DNA of 64,000 bases from an uncultured Bacteroidales bacterium (GTDB lineage: Bacteria; Bacteroidota; Bacteroidia; Bacteroidales; UBA932): the NCBI GenBank assembly GCA_934680015.1, contig CAKUSP010000002.1:1-64000 (forward strand). Reading direction: 5' to 3'. The position numbers were made by a program, and so were the translations under genes. The number at the start of each line of letters is the position of its first letter. Positions within the stretch are counted from its first letter, which is position 1. The notes under the pieces are model-generated. The model made no database searches. It saw only the letters and a program-made list of their open reading frames with translations, and was not told the origin of the DNA. Below, in pieces: positions 35,202 to 44,934 of this stretch.

Positions 35202-37263
35202 TGCCGAGTTTTTTTAATAATGCGTTTACTTGAGGATCGTGTCCACGGAAATTCCTAAACATCGTAGCAGGATCTTCGGTGTTACCTCGACTAAGTATAT
35301 TGGCTCTAAAACTTTCTGATACTTCTGGATTGAAAATACCCTTTTCTTTGAAAAGGGAGAATGCATCGGCTTCTAGTACTTCACTCCATTTATAAGAGTA
35401 GTAACCGGCAGCATATTGCCCGGTGAATATGTGCGAGAATGAGGTGGAGATGCATGTACCAGCAACTGGAGGGAATAATGTCACTTTTTTTAGAGCGTCC
35501 GATTCAAATGTCAGGACATCTTTATTTGTCATAGTCTCCATATCATTCCACGCCATATCTAGAATGCCGAAATTCAATTGACGGACTTGATAATAGGCCG
35601 CGTTGTAGTTTTTAGTCTCTACTATCTTATCTATTAATTCAGTAGGAATAACTTCGCCGGTCTTATAGTGTTTTGCAAAACTTTGTAAAAATTCTGGTTC
35701 GAAGGCCCAATTCTCCATAATCTGGGAAGGTAATTCCACGAAGTCTGTGGATACATTCGTAGTCCCAAGACTTTCGTAGCGACCTTCTCCTAGCATTGCG
35801 TGAAGGGAGTGTCCGAATTCGTGCAGAAGCGTGCACAATTCGTCATGAGTTATAAGTGACGGGGCAGATTCTGTGGGCTTGGTGAAATTAGTAACCATAC
35901 TTACAAATGGCCTATAATCCGGGCCAAGTCCTTGAAATTCGGTCATCCACGCGCCACTTCTTTTCGATGCACGAGGGAAGAAGTCGGCATAGAATAGCGC
36001 TTTGTGTTCCCCATTTTTGTCTTTTACATCGTAAACGCGTACATCCTTATGGTAAGCCGGAAGGTCAGGGCGGCTTTCGAATTGAAGCCCATATAGTCTT
36101 CCCGCAAGGTTGAACACAGCATTGATACAGCTGTCTAGATTGAAATATGGCTTTAGTTCATTCTCATCGAATGTGTATTTTTCATTTTTATATTTCTCAC
36201 TCCAGTAAGAAAAGTCCCAAGCCTGCATTTCTTTTTCCTTATAACCATTAAGGTGAGCGAAGTCCGTTATGTGTTTGACTTCATTTTTTGCTGCCGGTAG
36301 GGATGGCTTTAGAAGTTCATTTAAGAACTGATTGACCTCTTCCGAACTTTTAATCATTCTTTCTTCCAGAACATAATCGGCATAGGTTAGATATCCTAGG
36401 CTCTGTGCTATCTTTATCCTTAAGTCTGTTATCTCTAGGACATTACTTGTGTTGTCGAATTCTCCGCCAACTGCGCGCTTTGAATAGGCTTCGTAGATAG
36501 TTTTGCGAAGATCTTCCCGGCTGCTATATTTCATAAATGGCCCATACATAGGATATGAAAGGTCGAAGGTCCATCCTTCTTGGCCATTTTGAGCTGCTGT
36601 TTGGGCTGCTTGTTCTATTAGAAATTCAGGAAGGCCTTCAAGCTCAGCTTTATCGCGAAGGTTTAATTTGAAGGCGTTGGTCGCTGCAAGGACATTTTTT
36701 GAAAAGCGGAGTTGGGCCATGGAGAGTTTTTCTTGATAGCCACTGAACAGTGCTTTGTCGTCTTTATTCAAAAGTGCCCCTTGACGAACGAAAGACTTAT
36801 AGGTTTTTTCCAAGAGCCGCTTTTGATCTTGAGCTAAATTTAGATGTTCGCCAAGCATATAGATGCTTTTTACCCTTTCGAATAAGGGCTCATTCAGCGA
36901 AACATACATGGAATACTCGTTTAAAAGAGGGCTTACCTCTTCTGCGATTTTCTGAAACTCTTCGTTGGTATCGGCTTCCATTACATTGAAGAAGATGTTG
37001 GACACTTTTTTTAGCGTTTTGCCACTTTCTTCAAGTGCAAGTATGGTATTTTCAAAGGTTGCAGGCTCGGAATTGTGCGCAATGGCATCTATTTCCTTCT
37101 TTGCATCTTCGATGCCTTTACGGAATGCGGGCATGTAGTGTTCGGCCTTTATTTTGTCAAATTCAGGTGCTCCATATTCAAGAGTTGATTCTCTAAGGAG
37201 CGGGTTAGTTGTGCAAGCGCTCATGGTGATAGTCAATGCTGCTAATATATTTTTTGTCTTCAT
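35182..37263 (-). CDS. M3-family peptidyl-dipeptidase (Dcp-like) lipoprotein
   Basis: A 693-residue metallopeptidase of the thimet oligopeptidase/Dcp family, with zinc motif HEFGH (residues 481-485) in LCTLLHEFGHSLHAM and a downstream Glu. A lipoprotein signal (MSAC, Cys17) places it in the periplasm or at the outer membrane, where it would trim oligopeptides. It is the last gene of a long minus-strand operon, 5 bp after the MBL gene. Confidence 0.92.
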   Translation of the reverse strand: MKTKNILAALTITMSACTTNPLLRESTLEYGAPEFDKIKAEHYMPAFRKGIEDAKKEIDAIAHNSEPATFENTILALEESGKTLKKVSNIFFNVMEADTNEEFQKIAEEVSPLLNEYSMYVSLNEPLFERVKSIYMLGEHLNLAQDQKRLLEKTYKSFVRQGALLNKDDKALFSGYQEKLSMAQLRFSKNVLAATNAFKLNLRDKAELEGLPEFLIEQAAQTAAQNGQEGWTFDLSYPMYGPFMKYSSREDLRKTIYEAYSKRAVGGEFDNTSNVLEITDLRIKIAQSLGYLTYADYVLEERMIKSSEEVNQFLNELLKPSLPAAKNEVKHITDFAHLNGYKEKEMQAWDFSYWSEKYKNEKYTFDENELKPYFNLDSCINAVFNLAGRLYGLQFESRPDLPAYHKDVRVYDVKDKNGEHKALFYADFFPRASKRSGAWMTEFQGLGPDYRPFVSMVTNFTKPTESAPSLITHDELCTLLHEFGHSLHAMLGEGRYESLGTTNVSTDFVELPSQIMENWAFEPEFLQSFAKHYKTGEVIPTELIDKIVETKNYNAAYYQVRQLNFGILDMAWNDMETMTNKDVLTFESDALKKVTLFPPVAGTCISTSFSHIFTGQYAAGYYSYKWSEVLEADAFSLFKEKGIFNPEVSESFRANILSRGNTEDPATMFRNFRGHDPQVNALLKKLGITSQSR

Positions 37264-37268
37264 ATCTA

Positions 37269-38132
37269 TTATTCTAAAGTTAATCCATCATATGCTGGAT
37301 ATATACCGGGAGGAAGCAGCTTTTTCAGTTCTTCATGGGTCCCCAATGCATGAGATAGATGTGTAAGGTACGTATTTTGGGCTCCTATCTTTCGGGCCAA
37401 TTCGATAGCCTGTTCCAAGTTGAAATGGGAGTGATGTGGTTTGAATCCTACACAATTCAAAGTCACTGCGCGAAGCCCCTTGAGTTTCGTAAATTCGCTT
37501 TCGTTTATTTGCTTCATGTCGGTAATGTAGGCGATATCTCCGAATCTAAAGCCTAGCACAGAGAATGTTTTGGCCATGTCGTGGTAGCCTTGGATAGGTA
37601 TCACTTCCACAGGTTTTCGTGTAGGGCTGGTGACATCTGATTTTTCTTTATGGTAGCCTATTCCACTTTCCCATACTAGCTTAGGAAGTGTGTCATTAGG
37701 TTCCACGAGGAAGGGAGTGTGTCCATTTATTCTTTTTATGCACCATTCTGGAACACCTGGGTAGTGAGGCTCGGCAAATGCATAATCGTATTCGTGGCGA
37801 AGTGCATTTTCTACATATTCCTCACAGTAGATATTTATCGGTTTGTGTTCCAACAAATTGAAAGATCGTAGGTCGTCCATTCCTCCTGTGTGGTCTTTAT
37901 GATTATGTGTAAGCAGAACGGCGTCTAGATGTTTGACATCTTCTCTTAGCATCTGCATCCTAAAATCTGGGCCGCAATCCACTAGAATAGTGAGATCTCC
38001 ATATTGAACTAAAACAGAAGAGCGAAATCTTTTGTCGTGTGGGTCTAGACTTTTGCAAACTTTACAGTCACACCCTATTACTGGGACGCCTTGCGAAGTG
38101 CCTGTACCTAAAAATGTTAATTTTGTTTTCAT
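37269..38132 (-). CDS. MBL-fold metal-dependent hydrolase (PhnP-like)
   Basis: A 287-residue metallo-beta-lactamase-fold hydrolase with the metal motif THNHKDH and later metal ligands (YITDMK, LTHLSH). The N-terminal GTGTSQGVPVIGCDC and a CxC-x2-C segment match the PhnP-type group that carries an extra zinc site. It may be a phosphodiesterase; the substrate is unknown. It overlaps mtaB by 4 bp (ATGA). Confidence 0.85.
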   Translation of the reverse strand: MKTKLTFLGTGTSQGVPVIGCDCKVCKSLDPHDKRFRSSVLVQYGDLTILVDCGPDFRMQMLREDVKHLDAVLLTHNHKDHTGGMDDLRSFNLLEHKPINIYCEEYVENALRHEYDYAFAEPHYPGVPEWCIKRINGHTPFLVEPNDTLPKLVWESGIGYHKEKSDVTSPTRKPVEVIPIQGYHDMAKTFSVLGFRFGDIAYITDMKQINESEFTKLKGLRAVTLNCVGFKPHHSHFNLEQAIELARKIGAQNTYLTHLSHALGTHEELKKLLPPGIYPAYDGLTLE

Positions 38133-39367
38133 AATGTTACTTCAACGATTTTTCCAACCAGTGTCGGGTCATAGGGCCTAGATACTCTTATGTAATTCTC
38201 GGAATATCCGCTCATGTTTCCGTCCTTTTCCTTAGATTCGAAAAGCACAAGTGCTTTGTGACCTTTTTGTGATTCTACAAAATCAGCATGCAACTTTGTG
38301 CAAAGGCCTTCTAAAATGGCTACTCTTTCTTTTTTTGTTTCCTCACTTACTTGTCCATTCATCTCGGCTGCCGGAGTTCCAGGCCTTTGGGAGTAGGGGA
38401 ATATGTGAAGAAATGAGGGCTTTATTTCCGATATGAAATCGTAGCTTTGGTGGAATAGTTCCTCTGTTTCACCGGGTAGTCCCACCATTATGTCAATGCC
38501 TATAAACACTCCATCGCCCAATTTGTTCCTTAGATATGAAATTTTGTCTTTGAAAAAGGCTGTGTCATAATGTCTTCCCATGTTTTTTAAAAGGATGTCG
38601 CAGCCTGCTTGAAGGGGAATATGAAAGTGTGGCTGGAATTTGGTTCCACTTGATATCCAATCGATGATTTCGTTATGCAGGAGGTTAGGCTCTATGCTGG
38701 AGATGCGATATCTTTCTATGCCTTTTACTTCGTTTAGCGCTTTAAGCAGGTCCAAGAAGTTCTCTGAGGTGGAGCGACCGAAATCTCCTGTATTAACTCC
38801 GGTGATGACTATTTCTTTTACTCCGTTTTCGGCTATCTGCTCGGCCATTTTTACACATTCGCAGATGGAAATGTTACGACTTTCTCCTCGGGCCAATGGA
38901 ACCGTGCAGTAGAGGCAGTGATTGTCACATCCATCTTGAACTTTTAGAAAACTGCGAGTGCGCTCTCCGCTACTATATGCTCCGAAAATAGTGTTGGAAT
39001 GGTCTAGAGTACTTTCTTTTTGAATAATTCCAAGATCCTGCAGGCATTGGGAGACTATGATCGATTTTTCCTTGCATCCGAAAACCTTCCATACTCCTTT
39101 TATTTCATAGATATCCTCTTTGCGTAGTTGAGCGCTACATCCGCATACAACAATGCGGGCGGATGGGTTTTGTCTATGCATTTTTCGTATGAGGTTTCGG
39201 GATTTAGCGTCAGCTGTGGATGTAACGGAACATGTATTTATGAGATAGATGTCGGCCCGTTCTTGGTGTGGAATTACTTCCAGTCCGGCTTTTTTGAAGT
39301 CTCTTTCGTATGTTGAAGTCTCGGCGTAGTTAAGTTTACAGCCAAGAGTGAGAAATGCTATTTTCAT
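38129..39367 (-). CDS. mtaB: tRNA t6A37 methylthiotransferase MtaB
   Basis: A 412-residue radical-SAM enzyme that converts t6A37 to ms2t6A37 in ANN-decoding tRNAs. The N-terminal UPF0004 domain supplies one Fe-S cluster (LTLGCKLNYAE, NTCSVT, CGCSA). The radical-SAM motif is CDNHCLYCTVP, and a TRAM-like tail ends the protein. tsaD, which helps make the t6A substrate, is encoded just beyond the TamB gene at 44935. The start overlaps folB by 4 bp. Confidence 0.92.
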   Translation of the reverse strand: MKIAFLTLGCKLNYAETSTYERDFKKAGLEVIPHQERADIYLINTCSVTSTADAKSRNLIRKMHRQNPSARIVVCGCSAQLRKEDIYEIKGVWKVFGCKEKSIIVSQCLQDLGIIQKESTLDHSNTIFGAYSSGERTRSFLKVQDGCDNHCLYCTVPLARGESRNISICECVKMAEQIAENGVKEIVITGVNTGDFGRSTSENFLDLLKALNEVKGIERYRISSIEPNLLHNEIIDWISSGTKFQPHFHIPLQAGCDILLKNMGRHYDTAFFKDKISYLRNKLGDGVFIGIDIMVGLPGETEELFHQSYDFISEIKPSFLHIFPYSQRPGTPAAEMNGQVSEETKKERVAILEGLCTKLHADFVESQKGHKALVLFESKEKDGNMSGYSENYIRVSRPYDPTLVGKIVEVTL

Positions 39368-39717
39368 CGTGATATGGTTATGCTGGCTTTATCTGTGGGC
39401 CCATTTACTGGGGGACAAAGTTTAGAGAGTTTGATAGTGAAGTGTTCCATGTTGGGGAATGATTCGGCAATGGCCATTACGATCCTTCCTGCGACATTTT
39501 CTATAAGTGAAGATGGTATGGACATCTCTTTTTTAATTAGTTCATATATCTTGCTGTAATCTAGAGTATTGTCGAGTTTATCGCTTTTTATAGCTTGGTC
39601 CACTTCTATTTCGGTGCTAAAATCCACTATGTATTCGGCTCCTTGGATTCTTTCAAAATCTAAGCAGCCGTGGAAAGCGTGAAATTTCATCCCTGTGAGT
39701 TCGAGAGTGCCTTTCAT
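39364..39717 (-). CDS. folB: Dihydroneopterin aldolase
   Basis: A 117-residue folate enzyme with LELTGMKFHAFHGCL and the FolB core (IESVAGRI-like IENVAGRI, KLCPPVNGPTDKASI). It cleaves dihydroneopterin to hydroxymethyl-dihydropterin. Translationally coupled: 1-bp overlap with the RsmI-like gene and 4-bp with mtaB. Confidence 0.92.
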   Translation of the reverse strand: MKGTLELTGMKFHAFHGCLDFERIQGAEYIVDFSTEIEVDQAIKSDKLDNTLDYSKIYELIKKEMSIPSSLIENVAGRIVMAIAESFPNMEHFTIKLSKLCPPVNGPTDKASITISR

Positions 39718-40424
39718 TATTTTAAAATTAGAAAAACAGTGGGTTGTTTACCTATTTGAATAGGGCGTTTTTTCCATTCGGATATAGGTTGTGTTTTTAT
39801 TGATTGGGTAGAAGATGTGAGATTGATAGCTACGCATAGCATGGTGGATGGTGCGAGGCAGTTGAGAAAGTCTGTAAATAGGGCGTCGGAGCGATAGGGC
39901 GTTTCGATAAAAATTTGGGTTTGTTTAAGGGCTCCTGAGAGTTTTTCGGCATCGCGGATATCGGCGCGGCGCTGGTCGGTTTTCGCGCTAAGGTAGCCCC
40001 TGAAGGCGAACGACTGCCCGTTAAGCCCACTGCCCATAAGTGCGAGCATTAGCGACGAAGGTCCGACCAGTGGGCACACCTCTATGGTGTGCCGATGGCA
40101 AAGAGCCACTAGCGCCGCCCCTGGGTCTGCCACTGCCGGCAGCCCAGCTTCGCTTATAAGTCCCACATCTTCACCATCCTCGAAAAGTCCTACCATTTTC
40201 TCGACCTCTTCGGCTTTTGTGTGCTCATTTAATTCTACAAAAGCAAGTTCATCGATATGCCCCTTTAAGCCTGCTTTAGATAGGTATCGTCTTGCTGTTC
40301 TTTCATTTTCCACTACATATTTATTTATGTGGTGAAGTAATTCGAGAACATTACTAGGGATTACATTCTCTATATCTGCTTCGCTTAATGGTGATGGTAT
40401 CAAGTATAATTTGCCTTTATTCAT
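39717..40424 (-). CDS. RsmI-like tetrapyrrole-methylase-fold SAM methyltransferase
   Basis: A 235-residue methyltransferase with the RsmI-type core: YLIPSPLSEADIEN, DVGLISEAGLPAVADPG and LVGPSSLMLALMGSGLNG. Classic RsmI (2'-O-methylation of C1402 of 16S rRNA) is about 280 residues; this short form, common in Bacteroidetes, lacks the C-terminal extension, so the exact target is uncertain. A 180-bp block inside the gene (39961-40140) is about 64 percent G+C, well above its surroundings. It overlaps the TamB-like gene by 8 bp. Confidence 0.85.
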   Translation of the reverse strand: MNKGKLYLIPSPLSEADIENVIPSNVLELLHHINKYVVENERTARRYLSKAGLKGHIDELAFVELNEHTKAEEVEKMVGLFEDGEDVGLISEAGLPAVADPGAALVALCHRHTIEVCPLVGPSSLMLALMGSGLNGQSFAFRGYLSAKTDQRRADIRDAEKLSGALKQTQIFIETPYRSDALFTDFLNCLAPSTMLCVAINLTSSTQSIKTQPISEWKKRPIQIGKQPTVFLILK

Positions 40425-43400
40425 TTTTAATTATAAGTGTCTTGTTAGGAACGAATTCACTTTCCTTATCTTCTTTTTTTCTAAATAGACTCTTTATGAA
40501 AGAGCGTAGATCGTCATATTCTTTTTGATACGATATGCCTATTCCGTTCCTTTGACTGTTGTCAAGGTAATTAGTATAGTCATCGGCCGAATGAGAGAAC
40601 AGGTTGAGACGAAAATGTCCTGATTTGTTGAGTTTTATATTTATGTCAAGATCGCCTACCATATTTTCATCACTTGTAGAACTGAACTTGCGATTACCTA
40701 ATGAGCCATTTACTGAGACCATATTATCAAATAGTTGTGTAGATACCGCGACGTCCATCACATCATTGCCTACTTCATTCTGCTGGTAACTAAGTCCTAA
40801 GTCTAAAGGTATTCCGAACTTTTGCAGTACGGCATTCAACTGCCCTGACATTATGGAGGTCAGGTTACTAAACAGAAAGTTAGAGTTACTATTGTTCGTG
40901 TTTGTGATACCACTCTGTGTTCCAGGAAGAAAGCCTCCAAGTACGATGAGGGAAAGGAATTGTCGTGATACTTTGTCTTCAGTATTCAATTCACTATCCA
41001 CCATGTTTTTAGTGGTAGGATCAAGATCTGGTATATCAATAGAGAATTTTAACGATGGGCTGCGTAATTTATCGGATATTTTTATACCGCAGTTCACTAG
41101 TCTTCTAGTGGAAATGGATGTGGTGTCTGAGATTAGTGGCCCCAGTGAGGTCTTTAACGAATGCTTGGCATTGATGTTTAATTCGGTATCCATTACATTT
41201 CCGGCAAATGTTAGCGAACTGCCGTCTTCTATATTGAAGTCCTTGCTAATTAAAGAACTAAGTGCGGAGAAATGGTATTTCCCTTCAGTAATGTTATAAT
41301 TTCCTCCTAGAACTAGGTCTTTAGTTGTGGAATTAATATCAGCAGTAACCACTCCTTCTCCCGCGATATTTAGTGCGTTATTGCCTTCTTTGTCTAGTGA
41401 CGCGGCGATTTCAAGTCCTGGATTTATGTTTATTCTGCATTTGGCCTCAATCCTTCCTTGTTGAGGAGTCGTCAATGGTCGTGAAATCTTTATTTCTTCT
41501 TCATCGTTTGTCGCTTCTGGCTTTGTAAATTCGAGCAGGCTACTTGAATTTTCCGTTCCAGAAGATACTGAGAAACTGACTTTTCCACTACCGGCATTGG
41601 AGATGTTGGCATCGATCAGCAGGTTAGATGCTGTATCTGTGTTTAGGTGGATATCTCCATTTAGTGCCAATTTCCCATAATAATCGCTACTTCCACTTTG
41701 TTTGTTAAGTACGCTAAATCTGTCCATGTGCAGTGATAGAGCGGATAGATTACCATTGAGTTCTGCTTTTCCCGATTCAGGGTCGCTTATGTTTAGTTTG
41801 TCTATTAACAAACCAGTTTCATCGTAGCGGAGTTTTCCATTGAGTGTATAATTTACTCCAGTAGGTATAAGACCTACCTTTACTTTGTTTAGTGTTAAGT
41901 CGTTACTTCTAATGGTAAGGGATTTAAGCTGCCCTGTTGCAGTGATTTTACCATCTATCGAGCCATCAAGTGTAGAGCATATTTCAGATAAGGTCGGTTG
42001 TATGATTTGCGGATTGAATGAATTGAAAGATAATCGTGCATTAAGGTAGTCTGAAAGCGAATTATATGTCCCTTCAGCCTTGATGGCGTTAGGATTATGT
42101 TCCATTCCATTTGTAAGAGAAAATTTCAGCAGGTCATCTTCATCGTCTAGGAAGGCATAGAAGTGCAGTGCACCAGCTTGTGTTTTTCCTAACCCCAGGT
42201 TCGGACAACTAAGGTTAATATCTAGACCGGCATTTGAATTGGATGGAGTGCTTAACTTGATATGCCCGTTTATGAGCCCTGAAAGTTGGGTATTGGTGTC
42301 TAGCAGAATATTAGCAAGGGATAAGTCCAAGTCGTGAACTTTTAGTGTTAGTTCTTCGCTCTGCAGTTTGCTTATTCCGCCTTCAATCGCGATGTATTGG
42401 GTGGCATTTGATAGTGTTAGATCATGTACATGCAGTTCTGAAGGCTCATATATTACGTGAGACTTTGAAAAATTCCATTCTTTATCATCAATGGTGAGTT
42501 TGGAGTCTTGGGTGTTAGCATCAATGCGTAGGTTTCCAGATGGATTTCTGCTAAAGAGAGCCGACATATTCATATCTGCTGAGATCTTCTTATTTAAAAG
42601 ATCTGTAAAGCTAAAGTTTACATTTGCCTTATCTTGCTTTATCTCTGCATTGATGAAGGCGTTTTGCAGCCTAACGTTATTGTGTTCTAATTCTTTAATA
42701 TTAGATAAAAATGAACTGGTCCCATTATTTGAATGACTCTCAGCTTCAATATCCTTCAAATAAGACGACCCGTATCTAATGCCTTGAGATGTAAATGAGG
42801 CATCGAAGGATGCTTTGTCTTTAAGGGTCATGGAACCTTGTGTGCCACTGGCTATGTATATGTCTTGATGAAGAAATTGCAGGATTTGCTTAGTGTCTTT
42901 TATATAGAAAGATGCATCGAAATTTCTGCCATCCCATTGAGGCTTTTTAGAAAAAAGGGATGGCGCTGGCTGGCTTAATGCTATGGCTAGTACGGGCTCT
43001 GTTATAGTAGAGAGGTATGGGTCTCCAGTATACGAGAAATCGGCAAAGGCAGATCTCAGATTGATTCTAAGCCTTTCTTTATCGAGGACAGAGGCGAAAA
43101 GGATATCTCCTATATTGTGCTTGCCAGATTCGTCGTTAAAGGTGAAGTTGGATATTGTGGCGTCGCCTAAAAAGACATCGCCATTAGTTCGTCTAAGATT
43201 AATGTTTAGAATAGCGGACATGGACGAAGTTATGGCCCGCTTATCTATATTCGTGGCGACGAGGTCAGCATATCCTAGGATTAAATTGAATTTATAAATT
43301 GAATTCTGGCTTTGGGGAGAGAGAGAAAAACTTCCTCCGAAAATGAAGTTTAGATTAGGGTCGTTACATTTTACATTACCGGTGAATGTGTTGTCCTTAA

Positions 43401-44889
43401 AGAAACCGCTTCCATTTATCTTAGAATAAGGATAATTGTAAAGAGTTAATTCGCTTATTTCCAGATTATCAATGTTTATAGTGGGGTTATCGGGCATGAG
43501 AATCCCGTTGCCCTCTATACGGGCAGAAGTCTTTCCGAGATTTTCGCCTAGTCCAGCTTGTGCCAAGTCTACATGGTTTGCAATCATGTTCCCTTTGAAA
43601 ACAGGCGCTTTAAGGCTATCCATCAAGTCTTTGATGCCAGCCTCAAGCGATATGGAACCTATGGTGGAGTTTAGATGTACTGATGCATTTATATCGTTAA
43701 GACTCCCATCTATTTTCCCTGTTAGATTAGCCTCTATCTCAGGAATATCTTTTGTTAGGTTTGAATTGTGCCCGGTTACGCCGGAAATGAATTTTTCAAG
43801 TCCCTGAGGGGTAAAGTCTAACTCGTGTGAGTTTAATTCAAAGGCAGAATTTTCCGCATTGAAAATATTTGATGTAATGCCACTTAGGTGTGCGTTCAAA
43901 CTGCTATACCTATCTTTGAAATCGATGTCTTCAAATCTACAACTTGCGATAGGCCCTTTTAGTTTAAGGGAGGCTATATCTAAATCCAAGGGGCTGTCTT
44001 TAAAAATGCCACAGAAGTAACTGATGGATTTTAAAGATAATGGAGCAGCTGTCGCATCCCCTTCAAGCCTAACTTTATTGAGAAAATCAGAGAAGTCCAT
44101 GGTATTTTTGCATGTCATGGAGTAATGCTTTAGATAGACATTGGACCATTTATCTATAATATGGGTGTCGGTTATGTTGGTAACGCCCATCTTAATGGTA
44201 CAATGCCCGCTTACCATACAGGAATATCCGCATTTTTCATTTATCCTTACCCAATCCACGTCGAAACTGCATCCGCCGCCAGTGAAGTTTATATCATGCC
44301 CTTTTGCATCTGCCCATAGTTCAAGATCTACCCAATTGATACCATGTCCAGGATAGGTATATCCGCTAGGCTTTATGTCCACCATTCTGTAGTGGAAATT
44401 ATCTATATCGGCTTTTTTTATGCGAAATAAATCGGGCATCGCATTTATGCTTCCATCGGAATGTGGAGCCATAAATATGGAAGATATGTTGTTATTGATA
44501 CCCTTCTTGTCTTCAGGAAAAATTACTAGATTGAGTGTAAAGTCTTTAACTCTAACTCTATCAAATACTGGAACATCTTTTTTTGAAAGTAGACCTTTTA
44601 AAGAGAAAGTGGCAGATATCTGCTTTGCCGCCATTACTGTGTCCAACTCGCAACGAGGATGTCTATCAATAATGGCCAGATCTTTAATGATAAGAGTGGT
44701 GAATGGAGCGAATTTAATTGAAGAAAAGTGGATATTGGCATCTATATTTTTTTCGGCAAATTTTATGGCCTTATCCGTTATTCTAGTCTGAACTCCAGGG
44801 TTTTGGAGAAGCAAAAGACTGATAACGAAAAGTAGAGCTACAGCCTCTAATATTCGGGTGATGACTATCCTGGTTCTCTTCTTGCGCAT
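40417..44889 (-). CDS. TamB-like translocation/assembly module protein
   Basis: A 1490-residue protein with an N-terminal membrane anchor (about residues 10-30) and a long repetitive beta-rich periplasmic part. It ends in a C-terminal DUF490/TamB domain (about 1150-1440, SEGKYHF-type strands, DLGLSYQQNEVGND). Such AsmA-like proteins bridge the periplasm and carry lipids between membranes or help insert outer-membrane proteins. It is the first gene of a six-gene minus operon and is divergent from tsaD with only 45 bp between. A TAAATTTG box ends 7 nt before its start codon. Confidence 0.88.
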   Translation of the reverse strand: MRKKRTRIVITRILEAVALLFVISLLLLQNPGVQTRITDKAIKFAEKNIDANIHFSSIKFAPFTTLIIKDLAIIDRHPRCELDTVMAAKQISATFSLKGLLSKKDVPVFDRVRVKDFTLNLVIFPEDKKGINNNISSIFMAPHSDGSINAMPDLFRIKKADIDNFHYRMVDIKPSGYTYPGHGINWVDLELWADAKGHDINFTGGGCSFDVDWVRINEKCGYSCMVSGHCTIKMGVTNITDTHIIDKWSNVYLKHYSMTCKNTMDFSDFLNKVRLEGDATAAPLSLKSISYFCGIFKDSPLDLDIASLKLKGPIASCRFEDIDFKDRYSSLNAHLSGITSNIFNAENSAFELNSHELDFTPQGLEKFISGVTGHNSNLTKDIPEIEANLTGKIDGSLNDINASVHLNSTIGSISLEAGIKDLMDSLKAPVFKGNMIANHVDLAQAGLGENLGKTSARIEGNGILMPDNPTINIDNLEISELTLYNYPYSKINGSGFFKDNTFTGNVKCNDPNLNFIFGGSFSLSPQSQNSIYKFNLILGYADLVATNIDKRAITSSMSAILNINLRRTNGDVFLGDATISNFTFNDESGKHNIGDILFASVLDKERLRINLRSAFADFSYTGDPYLSTITEPVLAIALSQPAPSLFSKKPQWDGRNFDASFYIKDTKQILQFLHQDIYIASGTQGSMTLKDKASFDASFTSQGIRYGSSYLKDIEAESHSNNGTSSFLSNIKELEHNNVRLQNAFINAEIKQDKANVNFSFTDLLNKKISADMNMSALFSRNPSGNLRIDANTQDSKLTIDDKEWNFSKSHVIYEPSELHVHDLTLSNATQYIAIEGGISKLQSEELTLKVHDLDLSLANILLDTNTQLSGLINGHIKLSTPSNSNAGLDINLSCPNLGLGKTQAGALHFYAFLDDEDDLLKFSLTNGMEHNPNAIKAEGTYNSLSDYLNARLSFNSFNPQIIQPTLSEICSTLDGSIDGKITATGQLKSLTIRSNDLTLNKVKVGLIPTGVNYTLNGKLRYDETGLLIDKLNISDPESGKAELNGNLSALSLHMDRFSVLNKQSGSSDYYGKLALNGDIHLNTDTASNLLIDANISNAGSGKVSFSVSSGTENSSSLLEFTKPEATNDEEEIKISRPLTTPQQGRIEAKCRININPGLEIAASLDKEGNNALNIAGEGVVTADINSTTKDLVLGGNYNITEGKYHFSALSSLISKDFNIEDGSSLTFAGNVMDTELNINAKHSLKTSLGPLISDTTSISTRRLVNCGIKISDKLRSPSLKFSIDIPDLDPTTKNMVDSELNTEDKVSRQFLSLIVLGGFLPGTQSGITNTNNSNSNFLFSNLTSIMSGQLNAVLQKFGIPLDLGLSYQQNEVGNDVMDVAVSTQLFDNMVSVNGSLGNRKFSSTSDENMVGDLDINIKLNKSGHFRLNLFSHSADDYTNYLDNSQRNGIGISYQKEYDDLRSFIKSLFRKKEDKESEFVPNKTLIIKNE

Positions 44890-44896
44890 ATCCGCT

Positions 44897-44904
44897 CAAA
44901 TTTA
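44897..44904 (-). promoter_or_regulatory. -7 box of the TamB-like operon, nearly leaderless
   Basis: The minus strand reads TAAATTTG, 7 nt before the start codon at 44889. Confidence 0.6.
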
Positions 44905-44917
44905 GCAAAAAATTTCC

Positions 44918-44925
44918 TATTTTTG
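44918..44925 (+). promoter_or_regulatory. -7 box of tsaD, nearly leaderless
   Basis: TATTTTTG ends 9 nt before ATG 44935 and is 13 bp from the opposing TamB -7 box. Confidence 0.6.
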
Positions 44926-44934
44926 CCAATTGCT

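Noticed and set aside
40417..44889. Several plus-strand ORFs of 60-150 residues antisense to the TamB-like gene
   Set aside because: They follow the codon pattern of the opposite strand, have no promoter or recognisable domain, and lie entirely inside a long conserved gene.
44923..44934. TTG start for tsaD adding MPIA
   Set aside because: It overlaps the -7 box, and ATG 44935 begins exactly at the conserved TsaD N-terminus.
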